Source: Prinia subflava (taxonomy: Eukaryota; Chordata; Aves; Passeriformes; Cisticolidae). Taken from it: 64,000 nucleotides of DNA. The notes under the pieces were generated by a model. That model did no database searches and was not told the origin of the DNA. It worked only from the letters and a program-made list of their open reading frames with translations. Shown in pieces: positions 38,567 to 49,863 of the stretch (positions are counted from its first letter, which is position 1; each line of letters begins with the position of its first letter). The stretch lies in assembly GCF_021018805.1 (NCBI RefSeq), contig NC_086257.1, forward strand, positions 14,442,693 through 14,506,692, read 5' to 3'. The position numbers and the translations under genes were made by a program.

Positions 38567-40692
38567 ACATGCTCTGTAAAGGATTTGGCTCAGACTGGTC
38601 CTGGCAGAGCTGCATGACCCAGAGATGCAGCAGTCAGGCAGTGCAGAGGAGCTGGCAAAAGTCAGGCAAAGCTGCTCCAAATAAGTGCTCAAACAGAGTC
38701 ACACAGAGTTTATTTTTTCTGTTTGCTCTGTTCTTCACCTTCTAGGGTTGATCTCTCTCGAAGAGTTCCCAGACAGATGCCTGAGGATGGTATAAGCTTT
38801 GCAAAGAAATCTGATCTCTTGTCTAGACCATCCAAGATGGGTCATGTGCACTTGTGTAACAAAATTCACAATGCACGTGTGGTGGTCTTGTTCCAGTTCA
38901 ACATACTACAATTTGCACGCAGAAATTTTCCTGGGGGTGTGAGTTTCAGTCCTATAATCACCTAAGGTAGCTCTAGGTTTTATTTTCATCCTATCAGCTA
39001 CCACCAAATTATTATTTAACCTTATACATTATTACAGTTTCTGCTTGAGTCTATTTGGACAATAAGTTGTCAACAAAACAAGGATTTTAAAAGTATTCTC
39101 TTCCTGGGGTCTCCTCAGTCCTCCATTGCTCTGGCATGTTGTTGTCATGGCTTCAAGATCACCCCACAGTTGCTGTGAACCTTTTTATCTGGCTCTTTAA
39201 CTTCATTTGACATCACAGAGGCAGCAGTTTCAATTTTGGATTGCCCAGGGTGTGGATAGTTGAGTGCACTCCAGTCCTTCCCCTGATGCTCAAGGTCTCT
39301 CCATGGCTCTGAGCAGTTGCTCCCACATCTATTTGAAGCTGTACCTGCCAAGAGGACTTTTGTCCTCACCCATCTGTGCACTGATTCCTTCTTCAACACA
39401 AGCTGAACTGTTTGTATGGGAGGTGCTTTTGTGGTTGCAGCTGTAAATCAGAGAGAATGTAATGCCTCTTTTTCAGGTGTTGAAAAGCAATCCCTGTTCC
39501 CCTGACGCAGAGATCTACAGCTCTGGGCTGTGTCTCTCGGGTGCCTTCTCCACACGCTGAAGCTGTGAGCGAGGATTCCCTGTGGGTAGAAGCTGACGTG
39601 CATTCAGGAGGGAGCAGAGCTCTGGAGCAGCTCCTCACTGTGCCTGGATGGGAGCCTGGTGGAGCCCTGGGCTTGGTGCTGCTCAAACCTGCTCTGTGCC
39701 TGGTGGATCCTGTGACAGAGGGAAACGCGGCTGTGCACGACATGGGGAAAAGGAGTCACCTTTGTCCCCGGGGAATTGTCCCCTGTGGGCAGCAGACAGG
39801 GCCCTCACACTAATGCCACCCCGTTCCCTGCTCCTGGTCCTCCCTGCTTCAGTACAAGCAGCCACACATCCCTGCCCCAAAGGCAAAAAGATAAATAAAT
39901 GCCTCTCAACTTGATTTCATCTCGCTTTCTCCGTAGGCATGAGCAGCGATTCCATGTGCAATCGCAACGTGACATTGTGAAGGGTATCAGGGGAGCTCCT
40001 TTTGTGTTTAAAGTGTAAAAAAACAAATGCCAGACCTTAACAGCAACTTGTCCTTCTGCAGAGAAAGTCAAATGAGGCAGAGCCCGAGGGGCTCAGAGGG
40101 CTCAGAGCCAGGCCCAGACCACTAGTGGATCAGGCTCCCCTGCCTTGCTGGGACCCTCTGCGGGTTCTTCCCAGGTCACTTCTGAGGGGTGACTCACTGC
40201 TCCCCATCACTGCCATCCATCCCACAAGGGGAAACTGGGGCATGGCAACACAAACTTTTTTGGCACCCCTACCAGTCTGAAGCAAGGGCTGGGTTCCACA
40301 CCAGGATTCATTTCTTACCTATCTCTTAGCTCTGCCACAGTTCTCTTGCAAAACATCATCTCAAACCATCCCCATCCGTAGGGAGCCAGGGACTGGATTT
40401 TTCAACTTCCCTGGTAACATGGCTGGCATAAAAGTTTTAAAAGGTAAATTAGCCAGCTTCCTGAATCATACCAATCTCATTTTCCTATGGTAGGCATCTA
40501 AGTCATTTTCCAGCCCTTGGTCTTCCTCCCTATCGCAACTTCTGAAAAAAACAGGATACTTATTCAGACAGACAATTGGAGGAACAGCAAGTCCCCGCTA
40601 GGTTATATGACAATTTGTCAGGGTCCTGAGGCCCCCAGGAAATGGTGCAGGGATGATGGATGAAGGTGTGAAACAGAATTGTCACTCCACAG
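38567..40692. other. Gene-free stretch, moderately CpG-retaining
   Basis: No supported gene. Between 39505 and 39980 about 15 CpG occur, more than the window average but not dense. An 80-codon plus-strand frame at 38723-38965 and an 116-codon minus-strand frame at 39393-39743 have no recognisable domain. Around 40210-40330 a phrase GGGGAAACTGGGGCATGG could be a reversed MIR-like 3' end; the match is too short to assign. Confidence 0.45.
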
Positions 40693-40951
40693 CCGAGGCA
40701 TTAATCAACTGTCAGGGTGGCTGAAGAGTGTGGCAGGCGAGCCTGGGGAAGGGGGCAACACGCTGCAGGAGGAAAATACTCCGGGAGTGACTACAGCTCT
40801 GCACGACGAGCAAATGGTCCTGACAGTCCCCTGGGTAGTTATTCCTCGAGGAAGCACTCATTCTTGCGTTTCTGAGAAATTAGCTCGCAAGCCCCGCTCT
40901 GCTCCCCAGAGCCATCAGCAGCTGCAGAAGTGACTGCAGCTCTGCCGGCGG
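40693..40951. promoter_or_regulatory. Small CpG cluster, candidate promoter or enhancer
   Basis: I count 12 CpG between 40693 and 40951, in sequence that is somewhat over half G+C. By a rough hand estimate the observed/expected ratio is near 0.6-0.7, against strong depletion in the rest of the window. Clusters include GCACGACGAG, CCTCGAGG, GCTCGCAAG and GCCGGCGGG. An AT-rich stretch follows at 40985-41115. There is no TATA box and no coding exon beside it. It may be an unmethylated enhancer or the start of a non-coding transcript. Confidence 0.3.
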
Positions 40952-40984
40952 GAGTGCTCATGAGCAAACCAGCACCCACTCCAT

Positions 40985-43900
40985 CCCCTCCATTTGTTAA
41001 ATATTTTTATGTCCAGGTTGTTGTAAATTGCATTTTGATAGTAATTTCTTTTGAGATTTAAATTTTTTTTCTTACTTTATGAATTTTCTAAAGTAAAGTT
41101 AAAAATCACGTTTCAGCACAAGCTGTCTCCTTCCTCTTTAAAATAAAAACCAAATGCTTTGTCACTTGGGAAAAAAGCCCTTCTTTTATTTTGTAGTGAA
41201 GTTATTCAGGAAGAGCTAATTTCACAAAGAGTTCCTCTGAGAACTCAGTGTTAGTCAAGGTCCCTACATCTCAAAAATATAAGCAGATATTCAACAAGAT
41301 CTGTAGAAGGCAAGCTGAAGATAACTTGTGGCTCTAAGCAGGTGTTACCCTGATCATTATTAAATTGTTATTTCCTGTTTCTACCCCTTTCATGTCTCCC
41401 TACTATTCTTTTCCATCTTTTCCCCATCTCACACACCTGTAGCTTCCCTCAGCCATGGATGTGTGCTCCCACCAGCCTCCAGACTTGGATCTGTGGTGCA
41501 CTACAATAACACTCTGTGATGGCTATAATATTTGAAATTTTTTAAAAGGCATTTGCATTAGAACTCCCTTTTGAAGAATAGGATGGACTAAACCTCAGTA
41601 CATGAAATTCCAGCTTTATTCTGGAGAAATCAGCCCAGGTTTTTAAGTCAGTTAATGTCCACTGCTGCAGGCTCAACCCTGCTTTCTTGATGTTAACAGG
41701 ACTTAAGGTTGGGATTTTAGTCAGACCTTAGGAACAGAGATCTCCTGCATATTTTTATAATATTAAGCAGACATCTTTGCACATACATTGATAACAAGAA
41801 ATTGCCAGATCAAAAGCCGTGAATCATATTACTGAAGTTCTGGGTTTCATGGCACATCTGATAATCTCTGAGCAAGGAGAACAAGCTTGATATCCCCTTA
41901 TCCAGAGATATTAGGTTTTCCTGCTGGGTCTCAAAACAGATTTGAAGCATCAGATTGCCACAGCTGACAGATTTAATTCCAACATCTGCTGAGCACAGCC
42001 CGGAGGGATCGTGTCAAAAGAGAGATTAGGAGCATCTCCTGCTCTTTGGCTAAGAGTGGTTCTTATTTGGTTCAGAGATTCTCTGGTCTCAGAGCAAATG
42101 CAGCCCTCAGAGTGTGTCTCTCTCCTGACTGCTTTGGAAGAGGTGTGCAGCCCTGTAAATGAGTTTCAAAAGCCCAACAGGAGCGAGGAAAGGCAAACAC
42201 AGTGCACAGCCTTCCCCATGTCTGTGCCATGCTGGTCAGGCAAGGCAAGCCTGAACTCCTGAGCAGCATGGCAAAGGCTGGAAGGCCTTCAGTGGCAGCC
42301 CTGAGCGTGCCAGTGTCCATACAAACTTAAAGGGCAGCCTGAGTGAAAATCTCAGGAATCCTCAGAGGGTGGAAAACCTCTCCAGAGGTTCAACACAGCC
42401 ATGAAAAGTATTCCAAGGCAAAAGTGACAGCTCCTAATTGCAGTCCTGAAATTAGGGAACTAGGAACTAGGAAAACTGCTGCCAGGGAGAGGCAAAGCCT
42501 GTGGGGACTCCTGAGGTTCTCCTGCCATCCTCGTGCTTCAAGGGAGTCCCTCCAGAGCATTCCAGGTTTTCATTAATTATGTGGGTCATGACAAACAGAG
42601 CAGAATCATGCAACTTGCAGACCACACTGGGAAACAACTTTCAATTCAGCACTGAACAAGTTCCCCCAAAATGAAACTTCAGCTTTATGCCTGCTTTTAC
42701 CACCTCACCATTCCCCATCAAACAAAACACCATGGTTTGCTTTTTGCCTTCTGCCTTCCTCACGTGGCAGTGAGGGGGCAGATCAGGGCACACACTGTGC
42801 ATGCATAATGCAAGCAGTGAGCAGGAGGAGTCTCAGCAGTCCTGCTACAGCTCTGCAGCCCTGTCAAGGGGAGCCTGCAATGCTGCTGCAGCATAAAGGC
42901 ATCACAGGCTCATTCATTAACTAGATGAGAGATGGAAAACCCCTGTGCCAATAAATTATGGATTGCATAATCTTGAGCCAGTCTGGAATGCCTGGAAGGT
43001 AAAGGAAGGATAGTGGATATTACAAAGCTGCCAGCAATCTTTCCAGCAAGATATATAAAGTATATAAAGCTGAGAAAGCTTGAGGTGCAAATAGCAGCAT
43101 ATGGTGGGGGAACTCCAGGATTTCCATGAGGGGGACACAAAATTTGATAGGTATGATCAGCTCTTTCTACCTCCACCTTCAGCTATTACTTGCACATAAT
43201 TCAGCATAGAGGTTTGCTCCTTCTCTCTTCTTTGCTCCCAAACTAGCTATTAAATAAAACTCTTAAGCTCCAGGGTGAGAATCTGCTGCAACAGAAGTTT
43301 CCCTTGCTCAGGCATCTTTCCACACCACACAGACAAAGGAAGTGTCTGTCTGCAGGAATTATCACAGCAAGCAAAAGACTAATGGGACCATTCATTATGT
43401 TTAATTATATTCATCATCTTCTGGTGATTAGAACACAGTCATAAATTAAGATACATTTAAATTTGGTACATTTGAATGAACTGGATATCCTTTGAATATC
43501 TTATAGGAAGTGAATTTGTTAGGAGTAATGATGCTGTCACCTTGACAGGGCAGAAAGGATGCTTCAGCATGTCAGGGAAGTCAGAGGGCCTTGAGGTACA
43601 GTAACAGTGGCATTAGGAGAGGATCAGCCTTTGCTTTGGTTTCTCACAGCTGAAGATGCTGAGAGCTCAACTTCCAGTGCTCAACAATTTCTCAGATACT
43701 GCCACAAAGAGCACAGCCCTTCGTATTTCTGAAATACCTTGGGGTTTATTATTCTTAACACAGAGCTTCAGGACAAGACTGTGTGTGGAAGTAGCTCCTC
43801 TTCTGTCCCCAGAGTGGGGAATTCATACACAGATTTATACTTTCACAAGGGTTGCAGACTTGGGGCTGTTAATACACTAAACTCATGTAACCCAGGAACA

Positions 43901-44194
43901 GAAATCCGCATTAAGGCCCAGCCCTTCTAAATCCCTCATATCTTAGTTGTTGCACCATAAATTAATCCAGTGGGAAGGATTAAAAGCTTGTGACTTGAGC
44001 TACATCTTGCTAGAGGATGAGTGAATGAGAGGGTACATCCTTCCCCAGGTTTTACTCCACTTTTATGTCTCTATGTCTTTAAAGAAAACTTAAGCAAGTT
44101 ATTTCCCAGAGAGAAAGACACAGTTGTGTGTACAACTGTTATGCTTCTTCCACATTCTTACTCTTCTCCAGTCACTAACAGAGTTCAGATAACA
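40985..44194. other. Gene-free stretch
   Basis: AT-rich at 40995-41115 (TTGTTAAATATTTTTATG, TTTAAATTTTTTTT), then mixed composition. No supported gene. The frame at 42011-42262 has no known domain. AT-rich at 43390-43510. Confidence 0.5.
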
Positions 44195-44234
44195 GATATC
44201 TATCAGCTGATATCTATCAGCTGATATCTATCAG
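44195..44234. repeat. 14-bp tandem repeat, 2.9 copies
   Basis: The unit GATATCTATCAGCT occurs twice in full and once as its first 12 bases, without mismatches. Junctions create the palindrome ATCAGCTGAT with a CAGCTG E-box core, and each unit also holds the EcoRV-type palindrome GATATC. Confidence 0.95.
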
Positions 44235-44978
44235 GAGCTACAACGCCTCCTGCTCCTGGCACCATGCCTCTGCTGACCCCTTTTGTGCATGGCTCAGAGA
44301 CCAATTAATACCTGTGCACCTTGGGCTGCTCCATTGCATTGCTTCCCATCTCAGAGAAAACCTCCAGGGATGGTAAAAGATGAGCTCATTTGCCTTTAGA
44401 GACAGCAGGTCCACAGCATCCTCAGCTGTGCATCACTCTTGAAGCTGGCTGAGTGTAAATGATTTTAATGTGAATTAAGGCACAAAAAAAAGGATATGTC
44501 AGGTTGGAAAAACCCTCTGAATCCCAGCTGATTGTCAGTGATATCAGTGGGTCTGATGAAACTGATGTGCATCACGTTACCCTGCCTTTGCTGAGGAAAA
44601 GGACGTGTGGCCAGCAGGTCCCTGTGGCTTGGTCAGTCCTCTTTTGTGGAAAAGGCACCTGCTTCTGCCACCAGGGCTGCCCCAGCCAAGAGCAAATGGC
44701 CATGTGAGTAAACAAAACATCTACTGTTATTTGTTCCTGGATAGCATTTTTTGTTGGTCAGCCCCTGGAGCAGCAGAGTGCTTTACACCATAACGAGAAT
44801 GTTCATCAATGTGTCACACACCAGCAGCCAAACAAACCATTGCTGTTAAATAATGCACCTCTGCCAACACAAACACCTCATCACTGGCAGCAAAGGGACC
44901 ACCCCTGTCCAGATCTGGATTTAGCTACGTGCCAGAATTCATTCATGATCAAATTATTTTGAGATGCTTTAACTATGT

Positions 44979-44985
<7 letters not shown>
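44235..44985. other. Gene-free stretch
   Basis: No supported gene. An open frame at 44504-44705 ends at the donor-like GTGAGTAA near 44704, but begins without a good acceptor and has no recognisable content. Confidence 0.5.
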
Positions 44986-45018
<33 letters not shown>

Positions 45019-45038
45019 TTTATATGTGTGTGTGTGTA
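44986..45038. repeat. Compound microsatellite A11 (TA)12 (TG)7
   Basis: Eleven A, then about twelve uninterrupted TA units, a TTTATA interruption and about seven TG units. A long pure TA run is prone to slippage and cruciform extrusion, so this is probably polymorphic. Confidence 0.95.
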
Positions 45039-48000
45039 TGAAAAGCTTAGCTAGTTAAAAAAAGGTAAAAGCTACATGGAAAATGATAGCTGGTACTTTG
45101 CTTCAGAGAGATAAAATGTTCAGTTTGGCTGGAACTTTTATCTGTGAATACATCTGCAGAGCCAGAGTTATTTTGAAACAAAAGGAATTCAGAGCAGAAG
45201 AAAACCCCACTTTTAGCAGCTGCTGAGAAATTGCTGAGTATCTTTAAATCTCCTTTATTCACACCACCATCTAAATAAGACACGTATAGGTTGCACACAT
45301 AAAAGCTCATAATGCAGTGAACAGAAGCTGAATAACAGCATTGAACCTGAATTTAAATTATTTCAAACAATTAAAAAGAAATACCAAGAAGAACAAAGTA
45401 AGCCAGCCTGAAGCAGAAGCAAAATGCAAATAAACAGAATCAATAGAAGTTATTCTCACTTATGACCCAGTAAATTATAATGCACTAAAATAAAAGAAAA
45501 ATAAGGTAAAATACAACCAGAAGAACAGGATCTTAGTAATAAAATGGCTCCAATGCATTTTCTAATGAAAATATTTGGAATCAATAAATGCAAATGCTGC
45601 TTTGTGTGCTGATTTCCATCAGGCATATGGCTTTATCTTATATCTCCCATTGAAGTCCCAGAGTTCCACAGCCAGCCTAAGAGGTGTAAGACAGATATAG
45701 AGATTCTAAGCTGTTGTAGGTAATGGGAAAAGCAGTAGATGAAGATGGTGCTCTAGTCCTTTCAGAGCCCCAAAAAAGGCTGTTTGGCTGCTACTCTGCA
45801 GTAGACTGAATAGACTGCCCTGTGCTTAACAACAGGCCTGGGTAATAAAGAATATATTTGTTTTCAATTACTCCTAGTTACATATTTTCTATATATTTTA
45901 GGTTTATTTCTTTAGACTGATTTTTTTCAAAGAAGCATTTAACTTCTAATGAGCTATAAAAATAAATTTTAAAACATGTTAAATTGTTTCTGGAAGAGGC
46001 TATTTCTTTGTTAATCTGTGCTTTTCTTTACCCTAAATCACAGGGCGGGGTCTAATCTCGGCATACATTTTTAAATTGAGGTTACTGGACAGAAGAAACC
46101 ACTTCTGGAGGGAGGGATGACACCCATTCACCTGGGTGAGTTACTGGATCTAAACTCCTACCCCTGACATTCACAGTGGTACCTTTCATCTGTCAGGAAC
46201 ACTTGACTACTTTCAGCTAAGGAGGTCGAGTAGACAAAGTAAAATGTCACTTTTTATGGCAGCATGCTGTAAAATTCTCCCTTCTCTCCTCCCCCAAAAA
46301 CATCTCTCAGAGAGTGATTACACTGCTGCCATGGCCATGAGTCCATATGCTGGATTGTTTTAGTAACTAAAAATGCTCAAAGGAGTTTGAATAGCTACTG
46401 ATTCTCAGGCAGCTTTAGGTAATAACTCTTTTCACACCCACAACTAGAAAACAGCACTTTATTTTCAGTTCATGTCAATAATCAAACAGTAACTTTGACC
46501 CAGCACTATCTGAACATGAAACACTCAGCTAATCTAGGCAAAAAATTTCCTCCACTTTTGTTAAGGATGAAAGTACATCTCTGTGCCTTTGTTGGTGGGG
46601 ATCTGAATAAAGTTTGAGGCTGTAGTTTGGTTTTGAACATGCAATTTGAGATTAAAAAATGCGTTCACACTTCTCACTGCATATTCTACATACATTTAGC
46701 CTCTGAACATGATGGCATCCTTAATTTTTTCTGTGACATCTCATTGTTAGGCTGTTTAAATTCATTTGAAAAAGTCATTAGCTTTACATTAAGGATTGCT
46801 GTGGCACCTGGCAGATGATCTATAGAGGAAAGTTGTGTTCATTAGTGCTCATAGACTGAGAAACATTATTTAAAAGAAGGATAGCACTAATGGTATCTGA
46901 CACATAAATACACATCCGTGTTCATCAATGAATCACACAGTGCATTATCAATGTTGGCACTCATAAGACCCCTGTGGAGTAGGTAGGAGGAATTACTGAG
47001 GCTGCTGAGATGGGGAAATGAGGCATAGATACTGTAGAGAAGAAATGGGACTACAAATAAATAACAAATCTAAACACACAAACAAAAAAAGAAATTAACT
47101 CCAGTCTTTGTTTCTCATCCACTGCTGGAAAGACAAACCCATCCTGCTCATCCCAGACATCTGATAATGGCAGTGCCTGAACTGACATGGAGGGGACAAA
47201 CCCCTTAGGTTTCTCTCAGCTGCAAGGTTTTAAGCTTCATGTAGATACCAGCCAGCAAGGCATTTCAACCACCATTTCAACAGGGAAGAGCAACAGCCAC
47301 CCACGCCAAGGCCAGCAGAGCCCATCACTGTCCTCTCCCCTGGCAGTGCATCAGAGGCTCACTCTGAAGAAAGACTGCTGCTGACAGGGGGGCAATCAGC
47401 AGCACTGCACTGATGAGCCCTGTCATCCCCATCCACTACAGCTTTGATCAGGAAACAAAATCTGCATCCTCCAAGCCCACAGACATACAGGGAGAAGGCA
47501 GAGATGAAGGCTGGCAAGAAAACCGTACACTTCTGCAATAGGAATTTTTATTTTGCATTAGTGTTTTTATGAACACTAGGAAGATAATTCCTGACTATTT
47601 CATTCATCCATACTTCTGCTTGCTAAAAATATTTTTAAGTCAGCAGAGCGAAGCTTATGGAGAAAAATGAGACCGTTTAAATGCTCCATATTATGGAAAA
47701 CAATAAAAAAATGTTTAAAGTTTCCTGGTTTTATAAAACACAATGGACCATATCTGCTCCTGAGAGCAGTTTAAGTACACTGCACCCTATAAGATGTTTT
47801 ACCTAATAATCCATGTTAAAGATCCTATTGGTACAATCAGGAGAGCAGTAACATTCTGCATTAATGCTTGGTTTTACCTTCAGTTTGGGAAAGACACAGG
47901 AGTCTCTCAGAAGTAGAAATTTCTTGTCCAACTCACCTCTAAGGATGGGTCACTCACTTTCAGCAGTGAGTAATCTCTGCATTGTCTCTACAGCAAAGTT

Positions 48001-49831
48001 ACCTGCACATCAGTTTCCACTGGGATGGGATTTTCCCAGCAAGAAACCCAACAAGATACCTGAACTTGAAGCAAAAACCAAATCATGCATATTGCCCACT
48101 CTGCCTGATGTAGATTTTTCTTTTCCAGTAAAAAAATTCTCTAAATTTCTTCCACCATCCAGGTTTGAGATTCTTAGGAGCTAATGTTAACTTCCAAAAC
48201 ACATCAGTTCTTGATAGAAAGCTTCTGTAGGTGAACTGGATTTGTTCACTAAATAAACAAGAGAGAAAACCATCCTCTGGGCTTTCACCAGCAGCTTCTG
48301 CCAAGGAAACCAATCTTCCTCCTTTTACCAATGGATAATATGGGCAATGAGCTCTAAAACTCCCTATTACCCACTAAAACTTCAGCTCATTAGGTTGGCA
48401 AGTATTATCAACCTCAACACATGTCTGAGGGCAGAGGATCACCCTGCAGCTCTTCAGGGCCCTCTCACCAAGGCTCTTCTTGAAACATTCCAGAGTGCTG
48501 TGCCTTAGTCTGGAAGCCACAAGCTCAGCAGACAGTTCTGGAAAACTTGTGATGCTCTAAACCTAGTTTGACATTGGTAGGAGAGTCTTAGAAAAAAGTC
48601 AAAGCAAAACTATTTAAGTGGTTGAACAGCAGTTCACTGCTCTTGAGAAGAGCCAGGATTGAGAGGGATTGCTCCTGGCATTTGGCTCCAGCAGGCAGAG
48701 CCACATCACAGAGCTCTGGCAAAACCCTGCTCCCATTCAGCTCAGCAGTGTGGGGTCTGATGTCACAGCTGCACAAAGCAGGGAGCCAGGGTATGCACAC
48801 CCAGGACAAGGTTCCCTCCTGACCTCAGGGGTGGCATAAAAGAGACAAGACCTGACAGAAAGCCATGGATGGCCTGAGACCTTCTCTTTCCTATAGGAGT
48901 CAAACCCAGCAATGAAAACCTTGATGTTGCACCACTGTCAAATTAGGCAAAAACCAATAGGGAAGGTGAGCAAGCTTCCAGGTTAGTAACAGCTTTTGGA
49001 GGAGGGCAAGATGAGCTAAACAAGCTGCTATAAAAATGCAGACACTGTCTTGGTACCAGGGTAAAAAACCACAGAGGACTGCAAAGGAGCTGAGGCAGTG
49101 AAGGCTTTTCAATCAGTGTGGGACACAGTTTATTAGCCTGGCAATAAACCTTATTTGTTGACTATTTGTTGATGAGATTTAAAGGCAAACAGGCCAATAG
49201 TGTACACTGCATACTGCTGCCACTTAGCTTAACACTGCAGCACACTGAATTAACCTCATCTGTACTTGCTGTATATCCAAACCTCTTTTACCAGCAATTC
49301 CAAAGTTTGATCAAACATTGGAATCCAAATTCGGAATGCACAAAAGCTGGAGTGCCCAACCAAGAAATTATTTATAGCAAGATCGGGGGAGAAGCTACAA
49401 ATTTTTCACTTTTTTCCTTTAGAACAATGTTTTTATTTTATGTGCTGGGGTCATGTTCACACCATCTTTAACCTGAAAGAGCTTTGTGCAAATCTAATAA
49501 ACATCAGATTCATGCTGAAAATAACTGTGTTAGGTGAGACTCTGTAGGTACACTGGGAAGGAACCTCCTAACTTCTACTTTTACAGGGATTTTGAGGTAT
49601 TTGTGCTGCCTGCCTCATGGTGAGAAGGACATTTTTTCTCCAGAGACAACAGATACTTTGCTGTTGTTCTGGGTCCAAGGAGAAGCAGAGGCCAAACCCC
49701 ACAAGAGCAGATACCCATTACATTCTTTTCATACTGTATCATGGAAGAAGATTACTCTCAGTTTTCAACCTTGCTCACAACTCCTCTGTCTCCTCTCAGA
49801 CATGACACTAGAGCAGAATCTTGCAGAGGGA
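45039..49831. other. Gene-free stretch with a possible MIR-like remnant
   Basis: No supported gene. The interval 45320-45620 is A-rich and unique. Around 46990-47035 the phrase GATGGGGAAATGAGGCATAG resembles the reversed 3' end of a MIR-class SINE. Frames up to 106 codons have no recognisable domain. Confidence 0.5.
46990..47035 (-). repeat. Possible MIR-like SINE remnant
   Basis: Plus-strand GAGATGGGGAAATGAGGCAT closely follows the MIR reverse-complement signature GATGGGGAAACTGAGGCA. Only the 3' end is recognisable. Confidence 0.35.
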
Positions 49832-49863
49832 AGACCTTGTAGAACAAAGACCTTGCAGAACAA
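49832..49863. repeat. 16-bp tandem duplication
   Basis: AGACCTTGTAGAACAA is followed at once by AGACCTTGCAGAACAA, differing at a single base. A local duplication with no obvious functional content. Confidence 0.95.

Noticed and set aside
49100..49160. TTTATTAG / AATAAACC area considered as a second LTR
   Set aside because: No TG...CA ends, no target duplication and no CCAAT/TATA order found.
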